From: Talaromyces rugulosus
Taxonomy: Eukaryota; Ascomycota; Eurotiomycetes; Eurotiales; Trichocomaceae
DNA length: 64,000 bases
Direction: 5' to 3'
Assembly (NCBI RefSeq): GCF_013368755.1
Contig: NC_049565.1
Coordinates: 3,782,001 to 3,846,000 of the forward strand
Position 1 is the stretch's first letter. Each line of letters opens with the position of its first letter. The notes beneath the pieces are model-generated. The model was not told where the DNA came from. It did not search any database and was given only the letters and a program-made list of their open reading frames with translations. This document shows, in pieces, positions 60,794-64,000 of the stretch. The position numbers and the translations under genes were made by a program.

Positions 60794-62485
60794 ATGTCTG
60801 CCGAATCGCTGGTTGCGCAATCCGCCGCGGATTCCTCAGGAGTAGGTTGTCCAAACTACAAGTGATTTCGAACAAGAAACTAACAGCTGGTGAAATAGCT
60901 CTTGCAAACCCTTCAAGGTCACGTCGAAGATATCCGCGCGCTACTACAGTGTGGCATATGTGTGCGTCCGCTTTACGAACCCTATACCTTGGCCTGTGGA
61001 CATACCTTTTGCTATGGGGTGCGTGTTCTCTCTCTCTTTCTTTCGTGCTAAGCTAATTTCTTAGTGTCTCACGTCATGGTTCGCCAGCGGAAGGTCTCAC
61101 AAAACATGTCCTGATTGCAGGGCACAGGTGAAGACTCAACCTGCTCCAGCTTATTTGGTACGTGTACTACCATGCCCTGTATATGCGACATCTTACTAAC
61201 TCACGAGTAGGTGCGGACGCTCGTTCAAATTTTCACCGGCCGCGCCGAACTTTTAGATAAAGACGAAACCACAGCAGAGCATGGCAAGAACCAGCGCGAA
61301 GAAGCCGAAAAGCTAGAGGCCGACAAGTCGAACGAAAACCCGCGGAATGGCGGTCTTTTCCAGGGATTTTTTAAGCCGAAGCCGCAACCACAAGGGCCTA
61401 TAATCGATGCCGAAGATGGAGTCGCCCGTTGTCCGAACTGCGCATGGGAATTAGAAGAAGACTCTTGTTCGAACTGTGGATATCACGTGGATGATGACGA
61501 TAGCGACGGGTCGGGCTTCAGTGATGACTTTTCCGATTTGTCGGATGACATTGATGATGATGATGATGATGATGATGATATGGATGAGGATATCGACGAC
61601 CACCGCCCTGATAACCACAACCACAACCACAACTACAACCAATCTGCTGCCACCTGGCGCGACCCTTTCACGGGTAACTGGACCTATGCTCGACCCGATT
61701 TTGATCATATGAGATTCGCCGAGCAGTATTTCGTTCCAGCCCCGCATGTTCATTTCCACACGCCTCATCACCATCACCATCACTCATACTGGGACTCTCT
61801 TACATGGGGTCCTGCTCCGTCGAGCTCCATCGGCTCTGTCGACCACACGAGCGATGGGGACGGCCAGTCGGGCTCAGAGGAGGAAGATGAAGACGAGGAG
61901 ATGGGCTCGTTCATCGATGACGAAGAAGTAGAATCGGGCACTGATCGTTCCACGGTCGTCGGCGATCACAGCTATACGAGTTTTGACTTTAATAACCCTT
62001 CTAGCGAACTTTCTGCCCTACATAACGCAGTCACCCATTTTGAGAATGTTAGTGCCTCGGGAGAGTCCTATGGTGGCAGTGAACATTATGAGATTGAAGA
62101 ATCCGACGAGGAAGGACAAGGAGGCGATGGAGAAGAGGGAGATGAAGACGAAGACGAAGACGAAGGGCCTATTCGCCCGGCATCGCGGCGGCGACCACCA
62201 CCACCGCCACAGCCACAATCCCAATCCCAACCCCAACGACGACACCCAAACTCAGTATCAAACCCATACCTTACTGCAGCCCTTGCAAGTCTTCGCGATG
62301 GATCACACCGAATAAACCACAGACGACGTCCTCACCCGTCCTCTGCGCAGAGGAGAACGGCCGCCGCAGCAGCAACGACAACAACAGCAGGGACATCTGT
62401 CAACAATGCGATTAACTTGGAGGATGACTCGGAGGATGAAATGCCGGTGCCTGCGAGCAGGCGAGCGCGGTTGAATAGGAGTTAA
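60794..62485 (+). CDS. RING-finger protein with acidic and His-rich tail (CrgA-like)
   Basis: Exons are 60794-60841, 60899-61018, 61065-61157 and 61211-62485, giving 511 aa. The N-terminal RING is C3HC4: CGIC, ACGHTFCYGC, then CPDC, so E3 ubiquitin-ligase activity is likely. A second zinc ribbon (CPNCAWELEEDSCSNCG) follows near residue 170. The rest is low-complexity: Asp runs encoded by GAT repeats near 61556-61577, His/Asn runs (HPHHHHHHS-like near 61760-61780), Glu/Asp runs and a Pro/Gln tail. It is related by appearance to proteins annotated as CrgA in moulds; in Mucor crgA is a RING repressor of carotenoid synthesis. No role in this fungus can be stated. Confidence 0.85.
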
Positions 62486-63012
62486 AAAAAAAAAACACAC
62501 AACCAAACTGCATTCTATTCTATTCATCTATCTTAATCCCAATTTGTTTTTTCCCCCAAGTCGAGCGTTGGACTGTTTAGAAAAACAAACAAACGGTTTT
62601 AATGAGCAGACGAATAACTAGTTAATTATCCGTTACAACAAGAACGAAAAATATCACTTATTACCCATAGCTGTCAACCATTGAATTGATTGATGTGGTA
62701 ATTTTGATGTGGTATTTGCAAGGCGTCTCTTTCTATTAGCTTTTGCTTTTCGGGTTGAGGTTGCATATTATAGTATCAATTGATGCTGATTGTCTTGGTA
62801 TTACTTTTAAAGAAGTAGTGCAATGTGATAGGAAGAATCCATCATTCATTTTTTTTGCTCCCAATGTACTATCTCGTAAATGCTATGTAAAAACGAAAAC
62901 TATATACACCGTATAATACTCCTATACTGCAAAACTTGAAAATGAAAGAGAAAAAAAAGAGAAAGAGAACAACTTTTTCTTAGCGACGCAAATAATGACA
63001 GTTTTTTTAAAG
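62486..63012. other. convergent 3' region
   Basis: Stops of the RING gene (left) and the WD40 gene (right) face each other here. The DNA is AT-rich with A-runs and no gene. Confidence 0.45.
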
Positions 63013-64000
63013 TCATACACTTCCAGAATCATCATCATGCTGCTGCTCAACAGTATCCAAGAACGGCACTTCCAAAACAACCGCGCCATTACGGCCCTGC
63101 GCGCTGGCTCCGTTGTGGTGGTTGTTCTCAAAGCATTTCAGCCGGCTGAGGCGATGCTCTTTGCCCAGGGCGGCGACTATGCAGAGTCCTCCTTTTTCAT
63201 TTTGGGTAGATTTTGTTGAGGTAGGGCGGCGTTCGAAGACGGCGATGCTGTTGATGACTCCTTTGAGGAGGGGTTCTGGTTCTGAAACTGGTTCTGGTGC
63301 GGGTTCTATTTCTGGGTTTGTTGGAGAGTTGGTCTGGTTATCGCTGAAGAGGGTCTGTTTGAGTTGTGATGATGAAGATAATGATGATGATGATAATAAC
63401 GACAACGACGATGGCGACGGACATCCCACCGGCCCCAGCGCAGAGAGAAACCTCTTGTCCTCCGAAACACGCCACGCGCGAATCCAGCCATCCCAGCTGC
63501 CGCTCAGCACAATATCTGTACCGGGCACAGCTGTCAGCGCCGTGATCCAGCGTGGCATGCGCCGCATAAACCGAGCGTTGCGCGCGGCCGTCTTCACGTC
63601 AGTCTCGGGTGACAGCTGGTCTAGCGGCGGAATCGGGTCGAGGCCGTGAGCGAGAGGGATCGTGTGCAGCGGTTTTTTCTTATGAATTGACCACAGCGAC
63701 AGCGCGCCCGAGTCGGAGCCCGTGACGAAATGGGTTGGCGGGATGGCGGTTACGCATTCGATGTTGTTGGTTTTGTATTCTTCCTTTCTGGACGAGTCGC
63801 CGCGGAAGACGAGCTGCGCTTCATCGACGACTTTCCAGAGTCGTGCGGTTCGGTCGCGGGCGCCGACGCTCACGCACTGGTCTGTCATCATCGAGGCCAC
63901 TGAAAGGACGTTGTCTTGGTGGCCGAATAGTGTTTCCACGTAGGCATGCCCCCCCGGGCTGAGTGACCATGTCTTGATGGTTCGGTCAAAGGAGCCTGAG
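63013..64000 (-). CDS. rrp9: U3 snoRNP WD40 protein Rrp9 (partial, 5' end outside window)
   Basis: This is the C-terminal part; the frame is open to the right edge of the window. It shows WD repeats: SGSFDRTIKTWSLSP, FGHQDNVLSVASM, SVGARDRTARLWKV, VTGSDSGALSLWSI, LSGSWDGWIRAWRV and VAALGKEHRLSRLKCF. The wording matches the Rrp9/U3-55K beta-propeller that binds the U3 box B/C motif in the nucleolus for 18S rRNA processing. Between the last two blades is a Ser-rich then Pro/Glu-rich insert (about 80 residues) not common in yeast. The C terminus has an Asp-rich end (EQQHDDDSGSV). Terminal tail begins with stop at 63013-63015. Confidence 0.87.
   Translation of the reverse strand, partial: SGSFDRTIKTWSLSPGGHAYVETLFGHQDNVLSVASMMTDQCVSVGARDRTARLWKVVDEAQLVFRGDSSRKEEYKTNNIECVTAIPPTHFVTGSDSGALSLWSIHKKKPLHTIPLAHGLDPIPPLDQLSPETDVKTAARNARFMRRMPRWITALTAVPGTDIVLSGSWDGWIRAWRVSEDKRFLSALGPVGCPSPSSLSLLSSSSLSSSSQLKQTLFSDNQTNSPTNPEIEPAPEPVSEPEPLLKGVINSIAVFERRPTSTKSTQNEKGGLCIVAALGKEHRLSRLKCFENNHHNGASAQGRNGAVVLEVPFLDTVEQQHDDDSGSV

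Overview
The window is nuclear DNA of a filamentous ascomycete, most probably a Eurotiales mould (Aspergillus/Penicillium/Talaromyces type; the genus is a guess). The evidence is many short introns of about 45-80 nt with GT...AG ends and CTAAC/CTGAC-like branch sites, housekeeping proteins of typical Eurotiales form, and long pyrimidine-rich leaders. No tRNA, rRNA or CRISPR was recognised. Exon limits were set by eye from splice motifs, reading frame and family knowledge; every multi-exon model called intact sums to a multiple of three.

From 1 to about 39.7 kb is a dense housekeeping block: geranylgeranyltransferase-I beta subunit, a Kin4/Frk1 (KfsA)-like kinase, a SERCA-type Ca2+ pump, a 14-3-3 protein with an 8-nt microexon, eIF3j, enolase, proteasome ATPase Rpt4, an ER alpha-1,2-mannosidase, a secreted M20 peptidase, a hybrid histidine kinase, an epoxide hydrolase, an F-box-neighbour-type (DUF7730-like) protein with an uncertain junction, proteasome beta-3, a TUG/UBX protein, ribosomal protein L36 and the NatB subunit Naa25/Mdm20.

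From about 39.7 to 55.9 kb the character changes. AT-rich, gene-poor DNA holds an intact Cys-rich secreted protein, an unidentified frameshifted relic, a kinase-like gene broken by one in-frame TAA, a vanillyl-alcohol-oxidase pseudogene missing its C-terminal half, an intact C2H2 plus Zn2Cys6 regulator divergent from that oxidase, an intact P450 convergent with the regulator, and an alpha/beta-hydrolase pseudogene that has lost its nucleophile elbow. My reading is a decaying accessory island, perhaps once a phenolic or aromatic catabolism/detoxification cluster, of which only regulator and P450 (and the secreted protein) still look functional.

From 55.9 kb to the end housekeeping-type genes return: the twin-CX9C protein Cox23, a 2OG-Fe(II) dioxygenase-like protein, an acidic/His-rich RING protein (CrgA-like), and the C-terminal part of the U3 snoRNP WD40 protein Rrp9, which runs off the right edge.
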